The notes under the pieces are model-generated. The model was given only the letters and a program-made list of their open reading frames with translations. It was not told the origin of the DNA and ran no database searches. This document shows positions 19,592 through 30,599 of a stretch of DNA of 64,000 nt, piece by piece. The translations under genes were made by a program, and so were the position numbers. Each line of letters begins with the position of its first letter. Within the stretch, counting starts at the first letter, position 1. The DNA lies in NCBI GenBank assembly GCA_002840245.1, contig PHAA01000001.1:1-64000 (forward strand). The letters are read 5' to 3'. The stretch comes from Firmicutes bacterium HGW-Firmicutes-15 (GTDB lineage Bacteria > Bacillota > Syntrophomonadia > Syntrophomonadales > Syntrophomonadaceae).

Positions 19592-20410
19592 TCATTCCTT
19601 TCTATAAACCGCAGGTATAATATACTTGTACCTGGTTTCATTCCGGTCCAGAGATTCAGCATGGCCGACAAATAAATACCCCCCCGATTCTGTCGCCTCG
19701 TAAAACTTATTTACCAATTCGTTTTTCGTTGGGGTGTCAAAGTAAATCATCACATTCCGGCAGAATATTACATGAAACTTCTTCTTAAATGGAAATACCT
19801 CGCTCATTAAATTACATCTGCGAAATATGACTTCTTGTTTGATCCTATCGACCACCTCGCTTCTATCATCATCAATCTTAACAAAATAGTTTCTTTGCCA
19901 TTTATTAGGCAAAACGGCCATTTGTTCGTTTAGATAAATGCCTTCACCAGCGGAAGTAATCGCCTGTTCTGAAATATCGCTGGCTAATATTCTAGTATCC
20001 CATTTTTCTTTTTGATCTCCAAAGTAATCGGCTATAATCATGGCTATAGTATATGGTTCTTCACCCGTTGAGCAGCCTGCACTCCATGTGCGCAGGTCTT
20101 TGCTTATGGCCTGGGAGTTTGCCCAGTTGGGTAATGCGGTACTTCTAAAATAATCAAAATGTTCCCGCTCTCTCATAAAGAAAGTATGATTGGTCGTAAG
20201 TTTATTAATAAGCATGGTAAGTGCCTGGCCAGTTTTATCAGATAGCACATACTCAAAATAGTCTGTAAAACTGTTCATTTTCTTTTCAGCTAACAGATTC
20301 TGCAAGCGTCCTACTACTAGATATTTCTTTTCCATTTTTAGATTAATACCGTAATTACTTCTCATATAATTCGCTAATTGTATAAACTCTTTAGTGGATA
20401 TCGATATCAT
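19592..20410 (-). CDS. cheR: Chemotaxis protein methyltransferase
   Basis: LRTWSAGCSTGEEPYTIAM, IFCRNVMIYFD, VGHAESL. Confidence 0.95.
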   Translation of the reverse strand: MISISTKEFIQLANYMRSNYGINLKMEKKYLVVGRLQNLLAEKKMNSFTDYFEYVLSDKTGQALTMLINKLTTNHTFFMREREHFDYFRSTALPNWANSQAISKDLRTWSAGCSTGEEPYTIAMIIADYFGDQKEKWDTRILASDISEQAITSAGEGIYLNEQMAVLPNKWQRNYFVKIDDDRSEVVDRIKQEVIFRRCNLMSEVFPFKKKFHVIFCRNVMIYFDTPTKNELVNKFYEATESGGYLFVGHAESLDRNETRYKYIIPAVYRKE

Positions 20411-20536
20411 ATTTCCACCTGCCTTATTTGAGAATATGTAATAGGCAATAGACTCAAACTATGCTCACACATATGACTATCTCCCACCACTTCTTCTAAT
20501 GTCTGTTTTGTCTTCGTCTATTACCCTTTTACTATC

Positions 20537-22537
20537 CTAGTATTTTCCGAAATCCCCTTCGTCCAGTGTTATTTTAATCCTGGAAGGAATGGCAGTTTCT
20601 TTTCTCCCACTATTATCGTTGTTAGATTTAGCCGGTTTCTTTTTTTCCACCATGTTTTCGATCATCCTGATGAGATCCGGACTCATTTCATTAAGTTTTT
20701 GAAATGAATCATTGTTTTTTTGCAGTTTAAATTTATTTACCCAGTCTTTTAATATTTCAGCCTGGCTGGCCAATTCCTCACTAGCGGCAGCGCTCTGTTG
20801 GGCAGTGGCAGTATTCATCTGGGTAACTTCAGATACGCCTGCTATTCCCTGATTTACCTGGGCGATAGCGGTAGCTTGTTCATTGCAAGCACTGGCTATA
20901 TCTGCTACCAGATCAGCTACAGTAGTTATCCCAGTCACAATTTTGTTTAGAGCCTCGGCGGTTTCATTAGCCATTTTAGTTCCCATGGCCACTTTTTTAA
21001 TTGACCCTTCTATCATCCCCGTCGTTTCTTTTGCTGCATTTGCACTCCTGGCGGCCAGGTTCCTGACTTCTTCTGCTACTACCGCGAATCCTTTGCCGTG
21101 CTGTCCAGCCCGGGCTGCTTCGACGGCTGCATTTAGAGCCAAGATATTAGTCTGGAATGCTATTTCATCAATAACCTTGATGATTTTTGATATATTATTG
21201 GAAGCTTCATTGATTTCCCCCATGGCTTTGAGCATCTCCTGCATTTCTTGATTTCCCTGAGCAGCATTATTTTTGGCTGTAACTGCCAGTTCATTGGCCT
21301 GATTGGCATTCATTGCGTTTTGTTTCGTCTGGGCAGCCACCTGGGTAATTGTTGCCGTAATTTCTTCCGCTGAGCTGGCCTGTTCGGTGGAAGCCTGGGA
21401 TAATGTCTGGCTGGAAACGGAAACTTGACCGGCTCCGGCAGCAACCTGTTCAGCTGCCTCATTAATCTGACCAAGAACCTCATTGAACGCCTTAAGCGTA
21501 TTGTTTACCGCATTCTTGATCTGAGCATAATCTCCCTGTAATTCGCTGGTGATACCAGTACACATATTCCCCTGGGCCATTTCATTCAGTACTGCCATCG
21601 TTTCCTTCATGGGAGCTACAACCCCATCCAGTATATTATTAATACCCTGTACAATTTCAGCAAACTTCCCTCCATGTTTGGATGCGTTAGCTCTGACATC
21701 AAGGTTACCTTCTGCAGCCGATTCAGCCAACATCGAGGCTTCTGCCATTGTGAGATTAATAGCCTCGACCATAATTAAGAAAGATTTTGCCAGCATGCCG
21801 ATTTCATCTTGACTGCTAATATCGAACTTGATATCCAAATCACCCTGAGAGATCTTATCGGCCGCTTCTGCCAGCGTTTGTATGGGCCTGCTTATAATAC
21901 GAGAAATAAATATCCCCAGGGTCAAAGCTAAAATTACCGCAACGCTGATTAGAATAATCATGATGCGGATAGCAGCAGATGCCGTAGCTTGATTCCTTTC
22001 AGCTGTTTCCTTAGCCTCGAGGGTCTTCATGTCAATTAATTTGGAAAGCGAATTGTCCACTACTTCGACGATTGGAGGACCATTTTTACCAAGAAATGCT
22101 ATGGCTTCGGCTTCCTTATTTGCCATATTTAGCTTAGTAAAGGTATCTGTAAAAATATCCAACTTGTCTAGTGCTTCCCTTAAGTTTTTAAATTCTTCCC
22201 GACCCTGGGAAGTAGTTATGGTTTTTTCAAATTGAGTCGTGTTTTCTTCTATTTTGCGATCCATTTTAAAAATATCATCGATCAACTTTTGCTTGGCAGT
22301 GCTTTCTTGGGTAATAATCAATGCTCTGTTATCAACCCGTATACGTTGAAAAGCATCATTAACCGCAGTAATTACGACCAGGGATTTAGTTTCTTGTTCA
22401 TATAAGGCAGTATCTGATTCAGTAATTGTCTTAATTTTAACAATACCGGTATATCCAACTACTCCAGCAATAAGGGTAACCAAGATAAATGAAGATAGTA
22501 ATTTAGTACTAATCTTTAAGTTGTAAAACCACTTCAT
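20537..22537 (-). CDS. Methyl-accepting chemotaxis protein (4HB-type sensor, HAMP)
   Basis: Two TMs, HAMP, signalling hairpin [44 protein letters not shown]. Confidence 0.96.
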   Translation of the reverse strand: MKWFYNLKISTKLLSSFILVTLIAGVVGYTGIVKIKTITESDTALYEQETKSLVVITAVNDAFQRIRVDNRALIITQESTAKQKLIDDIFKMDRKIEENTTQFEKTITTSQGREEFKNLREALDKLDIFTDTFTKLNMANKEAEAIAFLGKNGPPIVEVVDNSLSKLIDMKTLEAKETAERNQATASAAIRIMIILISVAVILALTLGIFISRIISRPIQTLAEAADKISQGDLDIKFDISSQDEIGMLAKSFLIMVEAINLTMAEASMLAESAAEGNLDVRANASKHGGKFAEIVQGINNILDGVVAPMKETMAVLNEMAQGNMCTGITSELQGDYAQIKNAVNNTLKAFNEVLGQINEAAEQVAAGAGQVSVSSQTLSQASTEQASSAEEITATITQVAAQTKQNAMNANQANELAVTAKNNAAQGNQEMQEMLKAMGEINEASNNISKIIKVIDEIAFQTNILALNAAVEAARAGQHGKGFAVVAEEVRNLAARSANAAKETTGMIEGSIKKVAMGTKMANETAEALNKIVTGITTVADLVADIASACNEQATAIAQVNQGIAGVSEVTQMNTATAQQSAAASEELASQAEILKDWVNKFKLQKNNDSFQKLNEMSPDLIRMIENMVEKKKPAKSNNDNSGRKETAIPSRIKITLDEGDFGKY

Positions 22538-22795
22538 ATTTTTTTACTCCTCCTTTAACATCAACTGTCAACCCTCTTCTTTTCAGGTCCTCACCCCCCG
22601 TGTTTACTTTACATAGTAATTTGGAATTCATGTCAGCTTTTTCTTTTTTATCCACAAATATTTACCTATAAATAAAATATGTCAATCTTACCTAGAGGGT
22701 TACAATACGAATGAATAAACCCTATGAGGTTTTTGTGTGAAATGACAACAAAAACTACCTGGATCAAATCATCAGTGACTATATTTAAAAAAATA

Positions 22796-22840
22796 AAAGG
22801 CCCATCTGATAATTATTAATCAGCGGGGCCTTTTATTTAG
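22796..22840. terminator. Bidirectional terminator-like hairpin
   Basis: AAAAGGCCCATCTGATAATTATTAATCAGCGGGGCCTTTT. Confidence 0.65.
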
Positions 22841-22981
22841 ATAGGGCGATTATAGATACCGGTTTTACGCTCTTGGTAAGCCATTATTCCGTGGCCATTC
22901 TGGTCAAGGATTTCACGTGTAACCCATCAAATATCGTAGACATAGTATTTAGTAATATATGCTAAGGGAGGTATATAAAAG

Positions 22982-23569
22982 ATGTACAAAGCAGATGTCC
23001 TAAGAGGAAGAATTTGGAAAAGGATCTGGCATCTTCTAAAGATATTAGAAATGAAAGATGAATATACCTGTCTTCATTGTAAGAATACAGCGCAATATTC
23101 TATGGCATTTGCTAAAGAACTTAAGCTTTCAAATGATCAGATAAATGATTTGCATATTGGAGGGTGCCTACATGATATCGGTAAACTTTTCCTCCCCACT
23201 GACATTTTACAAAAACCAACTGCTCTAACGACAAATGAATGCAAGCATGTTAAGAACCACGTATTATATGGTTTAAACATTGTTGAAATCTATAAGTTAC
23301 CCCCTATAGCAATAAATTGTATTAAATATCATCATGAACGCTGGGATGGATTAGGTTATCCGTTTCAGTTGACTGGTAATGATACCCCACTTGAAGGTCG
23401 TATTCTTCAAATCACCGATGCATTTTCTGCTATGACAGTTAAGAGAATTTATCGAGAACCATTATCCTTGAATAATTCATTATCTGAACTTGAACAGAAC
23501 AGCGGTACGCAATTTGATCCCGAACTCGTAAATATTTTTGTTAATATCATTAAGCGAAGAAAATTGTGA
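22982..23569 (+). CDS. HD-GYP-type domain phosphohydrolase
   Basis: HDIGKLFLPTDIL ... HHERWDGLGYPFQLTG ... ILQITDAFSAMT. Confidence 0.88.
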   Translation: MYKADVLRGRIWKRIWHLLKILEMKDEYTCLHCKNTAQYSMAFAKELKLSNDQINDLHIGGCLHDIGKLFLPTDILQKPTALTTNECKHVKNHVLYGLNIVEIYKLPPIAINCIKYHHERWDGLGYPFQLTGNDTPLEGRILQITDAFSAMTVKRIYREPLSLNNSLSELEQNSGTQFDPELVNIFVNIIKRRKL

Positions 23570-23631
23570 CTCCACTATTTCCCCCACAAAAATAGCGGGA
23601 CCCTAAAAGCCCCGCTATCACTTACTTTATA

Positions 23632-23706
23632 TGGTGGGCGCAGAGGGTTTCGAACCCACGACTTCCACCGTGTGAAGGTGGCACTCTCCCGCTGAGTTAT
23701 GCGCCC
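23632..23706 (-). tRNA. tRNA-Val(CAC)
   Basis: GGGCGCATAACTCAGCGGGAGAGTGCCACCTTCACACGGTGGAAGTCGTGGGTTCGAAACCCTCTGCGCCCACCA; loop TTCACAC. Confidence 0.94.
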
Positions 23707-23774
23707 AAAATTCTGCTCGCATCCTAATGCAAACCCCTCTTTGAAGTTTACAATAAACAATTTCCGTTTTCCAG

Positions 23775-25049
23775 CTAAAAAAGCCGGTTGCTGACAATGG
23801 TCTGGCTTCTTTTTGGCCCCACTGCCACCATTGAGTGCTTTACGCCGCTTAGCTCTTCTATTTTGGCAATATAGGCCTGGGCTTCCAGTGGCAAATCCCC
23901 GTATTCAGTAATTTGGCTTATATCCTGGTTCCACCCCGGCATTTCAATATACTCCGGCACGCAACCTTCTAGTACATGAATATTATCAGGGAACTCATAT
24001 ACGAGTTCCCCCTGATAGCGATAAGCAACACATATCTTTAGAGTAGCGAAGTTATCCAGCACATCCAGCTTGGTAATCGCCAAATCTGTCAATCCATTTA
24101 TTCGGGCGGCATAGCGTAAAATAACCGCATCCAGCCATCCGCATCTCCGGGGTCTTCCCGTGGTGGTTCCGAATTCCGCTCCCCGTTCCCGGAGAAGTTC
24201 TCCCGTAGCATCCACTAGTTCGGTGGGAAAAGGTCCTTCCCCAACCCGAGTAGTGTAAGCCTTGGCAACTCCAATTACCTTGCCTATCTCCGTTGGCCCA
24301 ATTCCAGATCCTATACAGGCTCCTCCGGCCGTGGGATAAGACGAAGTAACATACGGGTAGGTGCCATGGTCAATATCCAACAAGGTACCCTGAGCGCCTT
24401 CAAAAAGAACATTTTTGCCTGCCCTGAGGCTGTTATGCACCAAGTAAGCTGTATCAGCAATATATTTTTTCAATATCCCGATTTGAGCCATCAATTGTTC
24501 TTGCATTTCCTTAGCATCAAACCCAGGTTCACCATAAACAGCTTCTAAAAGCCGATTCTTGCACTCTACCTCTTCCGCAAATTTTTTCTGGAAGGATTCC
24601 TCATGTAAAAGATCGCAAATCCTAAAGCCCACCCTACTGATTTTATCAGCATAAGTAGGTCCAATACCCCTCTTCGTGGTACCTATTTTTTTGGTACGAT
24701 CCTCAATTTCATCAATCTTCTTGTGATAAGGCATAACTACTGAGGCCCTGCTGCTAATCCGCAAGTTGCTGGTATCAATTCCGCGCCTCTGTAAACCTTC
24801 AATCTCATCAATTACTTTACCTAAATCTACAACAACGCCATTGCCTATCACACATAGCTTTTCAGCATGTAATATTCCCGACGGTATTAAATGCAACATG
24901 AACTTTTCATTGGCTAACTCGACTGTATGCCCGGCATTACTCCCACCCTGATATCTAACCACACAGTCCGCGTCTTCGGCCAGAAAATCTGTTATTTTGC
25001 CCTTACCTTCGTCGCCCCACTGCGCCCCTACTAGCACTACGGCTGGCAT
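23775..25049 (-). CDS. purA: Adenylosuccinate synthetase
   Basis: VLVGAQWGDEGKGKITDFLAEDADCVVRYQGGSNAGHTV. Confidence 0.97.
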   Translation of the reverse strand: MPAVVLVGAQWGDEGKGKITDFLAEDADCVVRYQGGSNAGHTVELANEKFMLHLIPSGILHAEKLCVIGNGVVVDLGKVIDEIEGLQRRGIDTSNLRISSRASVVMPYHKKIDEIEDRTKKIGTTKRGIGPTYADKISRVGFRICDLLHEESFQKKFAEEVECKNRLLEAVYGEPGFDAKEMQEQLMAQIGILKKYIADTAYLVHNSLRAGKNVLFEGAQGTLLDIDHGTYPYVTSSYPTAGGACIGSGIGPTEIGKVIGVAKAYTTRVGEGPFPTELVDATGELLRERGAEFGTTTGRPRRCGWLDAVILRYAARINGLTDLAITKLDVLDNFATLKICVAYRYQGELVYEFPDNIHVLEGCVPEYIEMPGWNQDISQITEYGDLPLEAQAYIAKIEELSGVKHSMVAVGPKRSQTIVSNRLF

Positions 25050-25193
25050 AGATCCACCCCCTGGTTTTATGTATGAAATTACGTGTTATTGTTATAACAT
25101 AACTAAGTAAAGTTCATTTATTTCCAACCTATTAATAGTAGCAGAAGGGCAATATAGTGTCAATAATAGCGGGAAGTGCAATACCTCCAAAGA

Positions 25194-27122
25194 CTAATCG
25201 ATCCGTCTACCACTCTGTGACTCGGGTATAAAAACATGTTGATAGGCTTCCTGAATGTATTTTACAGGAATTATCTCTATTCCCTTGATCCCGACAGGTA
25301 TATCGGGTATATTTTCCACTGGTATGATTACCTTCTTAATGCCGGATTGCTTCGCTCCAAATATTTTCTGATAAATGCCTCCCACCGGCTTAACCCTTCC
25401 CTGGATGGATATTTCTCCACTTACTGCTACATCCTGGCAGACTGGCCAGTTGAGCACCGCGCTGCTTATCGCCAGATAAATGGCCGCACCCGCTGATGGT
25501 CCATCAACTTTCCCCCCGCCGACAATATTGATATGAATATCATAGTTATTGAGATTTTGGCCTCTCTCCTTGCGAAAAACCGAGGCTGCATTTATGACCG
25601 AATCTTTAGCCATGCTTCCCGCGGTATCGTTGAAGCGGATTGTCCCAGCTCCTGATTCAACCGCAAAGGCAATCGCTTCTAGTTCGATCAGGCTGCCTAG
25701 GTGCCCAGATACCCCAATGCCAAATATTTTACCTACCTCAGCTTCATTAGAACCTTTGCTCAAAATATATGGCGAAATCCGACTGTTCTGAATGGCTTCA
25801 TAAACATGCTGGGCCTCAACCTTTAGTCGCCCCAAACTAAGCTTTCCTTCATTGCTGGCCAAGGCATAAGCATCTACCAATATCTTATTAGCGCTACGCC
25901 CATCATGGCTGTAATCACTTATGATATCACCCAGCTCTGGCGCAATATCTATTCCCAGTTTGTGGGCGGAATTTGTTACGATCTGCTTAATGTGTTCCGG
26001 GGTAAGGGGTTCGAAAAATATTTCCATGCACCGAGAGCGAAAGGCAGGACTTATCTCTTCCTGAGCCCTGGTGGTCGCCCCGATTAGCAGGAAGTCAGCT
26101 GGAACCCCATCGGTAAATATTTTTTTTATGTACTGAGGCACCCTCTCGTCATTAGCGTCATAATAGGACGACTCAAAAAAGACCCGCTTATCTTCCAATA
26201 CCTTTAACAATTTATTCTGCAAGTAGGTATCCATCTCGCCAAATTCGTCTATAAATAAAATGCCCCCGTGAGCGTCAGACACCAAACCCAATTTGGGCTC
26301 CGGGATGCCCTCCTCGGCTAATTCCCGCCTAGCTCCCTGATAAATAGGATCGTGTACCGAACCCAGCAGAGGATTAGTTGATTCCCGCGGATCCCATCTC
26401 AAGGTAGTTCCATCCACTTCAACGAAGGGTGCTTCCTCCCGAAAAACGCTGTTCTGCTTGCCTCTTACCATTTCCATCGCCAAGCGGGCACACGTCGTCT
26501 TACCTACTCCAGGTGGCCCGTAAAGCAGTATGTGTTGAGGGAATGGGGTATTCAGCTTGGAAATCAGTGCTCTAAGAGCCTTTTCCTGACCTATAATCTC
26601 CTCTACCTTTCCTGGCCTTAAACGATCAAATGCCGAACCATTTAGTCCGCAGCGTTCCATCTTTTCCAGTTGCCCCAGCTTCTTAAGTGTTTTCGCATTC
26701 TCATGGTTATTGCTTTGTTCCTTGACAATCTGAGTTTTTATATCTCGCAGATAGTCGTTGTATTTTTCCTCCATTTTCTCTTGAACCCGTTTTTGCAATT
26801 TATCTTCCACTGCTCGCCGGGCATATTTATCTGCCACCATATCTTCCAGGTGGTCTAATATCTCCTCTATTTCCTCGCCGGCAGCCAGTTCATTGAGAGT
26901 CGGATCCGCCTCTAGCATCTTCTGCAGCGCCAATACCCGGTCTTGGGACTGCTCCGAACTAATTAAATCCACGGCATCCAGTTTGCTGGCTCGGAGTATA
27001 AAACCTTGAGTTCCGTAGAGTATATCGAGGTGTTTAAAAAGGTCTGTGATTCGTTTGTCTATATCCAATTCCTTATCTTGCTGTGATTCTTTCTGATTCA
27101 TTTGTTTTATCAAGTACAACAT
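25194..27122 (-). CDS. lonC: Lon-family ATP-dependent protease (LonC type)
   Basis: LLYGPPGVGKTTCARLAMEMV Walker A, ILFIDEFGEMD, C-terminal Lon protease GGGKVDGPSAGAAIYLA. Confidence 0.9.
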   Translation of the reverse strand: MLYLIKQMNQKESQQDKELDIDKRITDLFKHLDILYGTQGFILRASKLDAVDLISSEQSQDRVLALQKMLEADPTLNELAAGEEIEEILDHLEDMVADKYARRAVEDKLQKRVQEKMEEKYNDYLRDIKTQIVKEQSNNHENAKTLKKLGQLEKMERCGLNGSAFDRLRPGKVEEIIGQEKALRALISKLNTPFPQHILLYGPPGVGKTTCARLAMEMVRGKQNSVFREEAPFVEVDGTTLRWDPRESTNPLLGSVHDPIYQGARRELAEEGIPEPKLGLVSDAHGGILFIDEFGEMDTYLQNKLLKVLEDKRVFFESSYYDANDERVPQYIKKIFTDGVPADFLLIGATTRAQEEISPAFRSRCMEIFFEPLTPEHIKQIVTNSAHKLGIDIAPELGDIISDYSHDGRSANKILVDAYALASNEGKLSLGRLKVEAQHVYEAIQNSRISPYILSKGSNEAEVGKIFGIGVSGHLGSLIELEAIAFAVESGAGTIRFNDTAGSMAKDSVINAASVFRKERGQNLNNYDIHINIVGGGKVDGPSAGAAIYLAISSAVLNWPVCQDVAVSGEISIQGRVKPVGGIYQKIFGAKQSGIKKVIIPVENIPDIPVGIKGIEIIPVKYIQEAYQHVFIPESQSGRRID

Positions 27123-27141
27123 GTTTCTTTTTCCTCCCTGA

Positions 27142-27588
27142 TTATTCAGGTGCTACAATTAGTATGACCTCGGCTTGAACCGAAGGATATATCTTCAATT
27201 TGATCTTATATTGGCCCAAGTGTTTAATTGGTTCACCTACATCTATCTTCTTTTTATCTATTGATACCTTAAATTCCTTTTGTAAAATATCGGCAATCTC
27301 TTTAACCGTAACCGCCCCGAAGAGTTTATCTCCTGCTCCAGCCTTAACTTTAATCTCTATCTTTTTCCCGTGTAGCTTCATTTTCAGGGCTTCTGCATTC
27401 TCTTTTTCACTACTTTTTTTCTTTTCTTCTTTTACACCTTTTTCTTGAATTTCCTTTAATTTTGTTTTAGTAGCTTCCTCTGCAAGCCCTTGGGGGATAA
27501 GAAAGTTTCGCGCATAACCATCCGATACTTCCAAAACCTGGCCTTTAAGCCCTAACTTTTTAACTTCCTGAGTCAGTATCACCTTCAT
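27142..27588 (-). CDS. rplI: 50S ribosomal protein L9
   Basis: MKVILTQEVKKLGLKGQVLEVSDGYARNFLIPQGLA. Confidence 0.97.
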   Translation of the reverse strand: MKVILTQEVKKLGLKGQVLEVSDGYARNFLIPQGLAEEATKTKLKEIQEKGVKEEKKKSSEKENAEALKMKLHGKKIEIKVKAGAGDKLFGAVTVKEIADILQKEFKVSIDKKKIDVGEPIKHLGQYKIKLKIYPSVQAEVILIVAPE

Positions 27589-28550
27589 CTTGTTTCCTCC
27601 TTTTTGCTGCGCAGTTTTCTATAGTCCAATAATGAATCAAATAGCCCTAAAAGACCAATGAAAATTATGGCGGGCAATGTGAACGCTAAGCTAAGAATTA
27701 TAAATATTATTAGAATCCATTTTTTACTTCGCGGGTTCATATTTACCCAGCGGTAGGCTAGACTGGATAGCCCAAAATACACTGTTACCGTTGCCAAGAT
27801 GACCAAGAGGTTTGACCCCACATAATACCAAGCTGTCAGTTCATCTCTTCCCCATAACCATAAGGACAAAGCAACGATAATCCCCCAGGCGAATTGCCAT
27901 GGCATAATCTCCTCACTAAAAGGCCTCTTTATTAGGATAGGCAGGCTTTTTTTTCGGCTAATGTAGGCACTTAATTCCAAAATAATTAATACTGTCAGCA
28001 TGGCCTGTAGATAATAAAAAGCTGGCAGATGCATAACCAACCCTCGGGCCACCATCGCTATGCTATTGTTCAATTCCTCCCGGCTGATCCCCTGTTCTTC
28101 ATAAAGCTTCAAAATGCTGGAATCCCCAGACAAAACCAGGCTTTCCTGCATGTATTTTTCAACTTCCATTTGCATGCCATATAGTTGTGCCTCGCCGACA
28201 TTATAATAAGCTAGGGCGATAAACAGGCTAACCGCTATTACTGCTGATACAAACCCCCACTTCTGGAGTTCATAATATCCCTTTTGACGCCCCAACATAT
28301 AACCCATTAAAAATGAAGGCATCCCCAAAAAAACTAGTGTAAAAAATAAGCCGCTGCTTCCAGTAAGCCCATACAAAAGCAAAAGGTTGAGCCCAAATAC
28401 CACCGCTAATTTCTTCCCATTAAGAAAGTGCCCGCCTATAACTAGGGATACTCCCCAAACTATGGCGGCTATATAAGTTAAATATGGCGAACGGCCCATA
28501 ACCAGACAGGCCCCTGACGATATGCAAATCAGATATACAATTCGTGGCAA
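27585..28550 (-). CDS. YybS-like DUF2232 membrane protein
   Basis: Polytopic membrane protein directly upstream of rplI in conserved order. Confidence 0.75.
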   Translation of the reverse strand: MPRIVYLICISSGACLVMGRSPYLTYIAAIVWGVSLVIGGHFLNGKKLAVVFGLNLLLLYGLTGSSGLFFTLVFLGMPSFLMGYMLGRQKGYYELQKWGFVSAVIAVSLFIALAYYNVGEAQLYGMQMEVEKYMQESLVLSGDSSILKLYEEQGISREELNNSIAMVARGLVMHLPAFYYLQAMLTVLIILELSAYISRKKSLPILIKRPFSEEIMPWQFAWGIIVALSLWLWGRDELTAWYYVGSNLLVILATVTVYFGLSSLAYRWVNMNPRSKKWILIIFIILSLAFTLPAIIFIGLLGLFDSLLDYRKLRSKKEETR

Positions 28551-28554
28551 TTTA

Positions 28555-28890
28555 TCACCTCTTTTTATCTTCTTTACGCTCCAGGTATTTCTGTAGTTGA
28601 CTTAAATCACCGTACCACTGTTCTATTTCATGGGTTTCATTAATGCTGGTATTCAGTTTGTGCTTAACCCTCATGTCAATTATTTGAAAACTTACTCCTA
28701 CCCTACGCCCTAATATATATACAATAATAATAATAGTGGCCAGCGCATCACTAGTCGCATCGCTTCCCGCCTTTAACAACGACTTTAGCAATACTCCCAC
28801 AGTATCAACCAACTCCGCCTTAAGCCATTCCACAATTCTTAGATTGGTCGCAATATCCATTTCCTTTTTCTTAACATTCACTAAAGACAC
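28555..28890 (-). CDS. MazG-like family protein
   Basis: 111 aa, ATNLRIVEWLKAELVDTVGVLLKSLLKAGSDATSDALATIIIIVYILGRRVGV; position between rpsR and yybS. Confidence 0.6.
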   Translation of the reverse strand: MSLVNVKKKEMDIATNLRIVEWLKAELVDTVGVLLKSLLKAGSDATSDALATIIIIVYILGRRVGVSFQIIDMRVKHKLNTSINETHEIEQWYGDLSQLQKYLERKEDKKR

Positions 28891-28945
28891 CTCCTCCTAT
28901 CATGTTCTTCACAACAGTCGGTTTTTCCTGCCTGGCTGCAGCCAA

Positions 28946-29104
28946 GGGACTATCAAAAAATAAACTAGTCATTTACTCCGGTCTTTTTAGCGCTATACTT
29001 CGTTATCAAAGCTTGGAATACGTCCAGTATGCCTGCGCTTTGACGCCTTGTCTAGCGCTAAAAATCCACGGAGTCCTCTGCCTAGTTCATCTCTTGATAG
29101 CCCC
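28946..29104. repeat. Dispersed ~160-bp palindromic repeat, copy 1
   Basis: GGGACTATCAA...TTGATAGCCCC termini; highly similar to 45661-45820. Confidence 0.85.
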
Positions 29105-29125
29105 TGCAATTCCCGATGATAAAAC

Positions 29126-29166
29126 GTTTTCAAAAAAAATAAGCCCTCCACCGAAGCGGGGGCTTA
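29126..29166 (-). terminator. Terminator of rpsF-ssb-rpsR operon
   Basis: Minus strand ATAAGCCCCCGCTTCGGTGGAGGGCTTATTTTTTTT. Confidence 0.8.
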
Positions 29167-29176
29167 TCTGTTGCTG

Positions 29177-29404
29177 CTATTCTGATGTATAAGGTAGTAA
29201 GGCCATGATTCTAGCCCTTTTTATCGCCACTGTTAACTGCCGTTGGTGCAATGCACAGTTGCCGGTGATCCTGCGCGGAAGTATCTTGCCCCGCTCAGTG
29301 ACATAGCGGCGTAACTTAACTAATTCCTTATAATCTATCCCCTCAACTTTGTCAGCACAGAAATTGCACTGACGCCTCTTCTTGCGTTTGTCCCGCTTCA
29401 TCAA
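29177..29404 (-). CDS. rpsR: 30S ribosomal protein S18
   Basis: [56 protein letters not shown]. Confidence 0.97.
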   Translation of the reverse strand: MMKRDKRKKRRQCNFCADKVEGIDYKELVKLRRYVTERGKILPRRITGNCALHQRQLTVAIKRARIMALLPYTSE

Positions 29405-29422
29405 GGTAGTCGTCCTCCTTAT

Positions 29423-29866
29423 CTAGAAAGGTATTTCATCCTCTTCATTTTTATCTACCATATCAATATCTTCCAGCCTTACTTCACGGCCCAAGTCTTC
29501 CCACTGGTCATCTTTGCGAGCACTAGCCTGTTGCCCAGAGCTCGAAGCAGAACCTGTCCCGCCTTTATCCAGAAACCGTACATCGTCAGCTACTACTTCA
29601 GCAACCTTCCGCTTTTGCCCCTCCTTGGTTTCATAGGTGCGTACCTGTAACCTGCCTTCTACGGCGGCCAGTCTCCCTTTGCCCAAGTAATTGGCGCAGT
29701 TTTCAGCTAGACCCTTCCATACTACCACATCAATAAAATCCGTTTGATCTTTATTGAATTTGCGGTTAATGGCCAAGGTAAATGTAGCTACCGCTGTCCC
29801 GTTAGTCGTATATTTTAGTTCCGGATCGCGTGTTAGGCGACCGATAAGAATAACGCGGTTTAACAT
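29423..29866 (-). CDS. ssb: Single-stranded DNA-binding protein
   Basis: MLNRVILIGRLTRDPELKYTTNGTAVATFTLAINR ... acidic tail DEIPF. Confidence 0.97.
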   Translation of the reverse strand: MLNRVILIGRLTRDPELKYTTNGTAVATFTLAINRKFNKDQTDFIDVVVWKGLAENCANYLGKGRLAAVEGRLQVRTYETKEGQKRKVAEVVADDVRFLDKGGTGSASSSGQQASARKDDQWEDLGREVRLEDIDMVDKNEEDEIPF

Positions 29867-29893
29867 TTTTCGCTCCCCCCCGGTTGGCAGATA

Positions 29894-30193
29894 CTATTTT
29901 TCGTCTTTACGTATAATAATGTGGCGTAACAGACTATCGGATATCTTTATAATTCTGTCCAATTCCAGAACAGTCTCTGGCATACCTTTAAAATGCCATA
30001 AAGAATAGATACCCTCTGAATAGTCTTCTATCTTGTACGCCATGCGCTTCTTGCCCCAGCCTATTACCTCGTCGACAAACTCGCCTCCAAAATCATCAAT
30101 AATCTTGTGTAGCTTTTCTTTGACTTCAGCGATTCCTTCTTCGGGCACATCTGGTTTGATGATAAACATCATCTCATAAGCACGCATATTCAC
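29894..30193 (-). CDS. rpsF: 30S ribosomal protein S6
   Basis: RAYEMMFIIKPDVPEE ... GKKRMAYKIEDYSEGIYSLWHF. Confidence 0.96.
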   Translation of the reverse strand: MNMRAYEMMFIIKPDVPEEGIAEVKEKLHKIIDDFGGEFVDEVIGWGKKRMAYKIEDYSEGIYSLWHFKGMPETVLELDRIIKISDSLLRHIIIRKDEK

Positions 30194-30308
30194 ACCTCCT
30201 CCCTCTGGACTAAACTCGTTTACACGAGTAATGGCCCCGAACCTTTCGTGCGGGGCAGGGACTTGTCGTTAATTATAGCAGTATTATTCTTGTGATGCAA
30301 CCAAGTGT

Positions 30309-30530
30309 TTACAGTATACCCTTAATCAAAAGACTTTTTAATTCAGATACAGGTTTTTCAATAATAAAGGTATCATTAAAAAGCGCCTTGAGTACGGCCA
30401 CTTGTTGCTGTTGTTCATTTATCTTCAGCCCGATGATGCAGAAACGCTCGTCTTTCCGGGAATTTTTCACGGTAACTAGATCCCCGGTACAGAATTGCTT
30501 CTCGGATACAATTTTAAGCACCTTTTCCAC
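30309..30530 (-). CDS. Small conserved hypothetical protein
   Basis: 73 aa ORF codirectional with flanking genes. Confidence 0.45.
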   Translation of the reverse strand: MEKVLKIVSEKQFCTGDLVTVKNSRKDERFCIIGLKINEQQQQVAVLKALFNDTFIIEKPVSELKSLLIKGIL

Positions 30531-30599
30531 TCTCCTCGGCCACAGTCTAATTGTCCTGCTACATTATATGCGCCAGAACATCATAGTGTTATTGCTGAT

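Noticed and set aside
22580-22680. TTATCCACA-like sequence upstream of the MCP gene
   Set aside because: Single DnaA-box match far from dnaA with no cluster; expected by chance in 64 kb.
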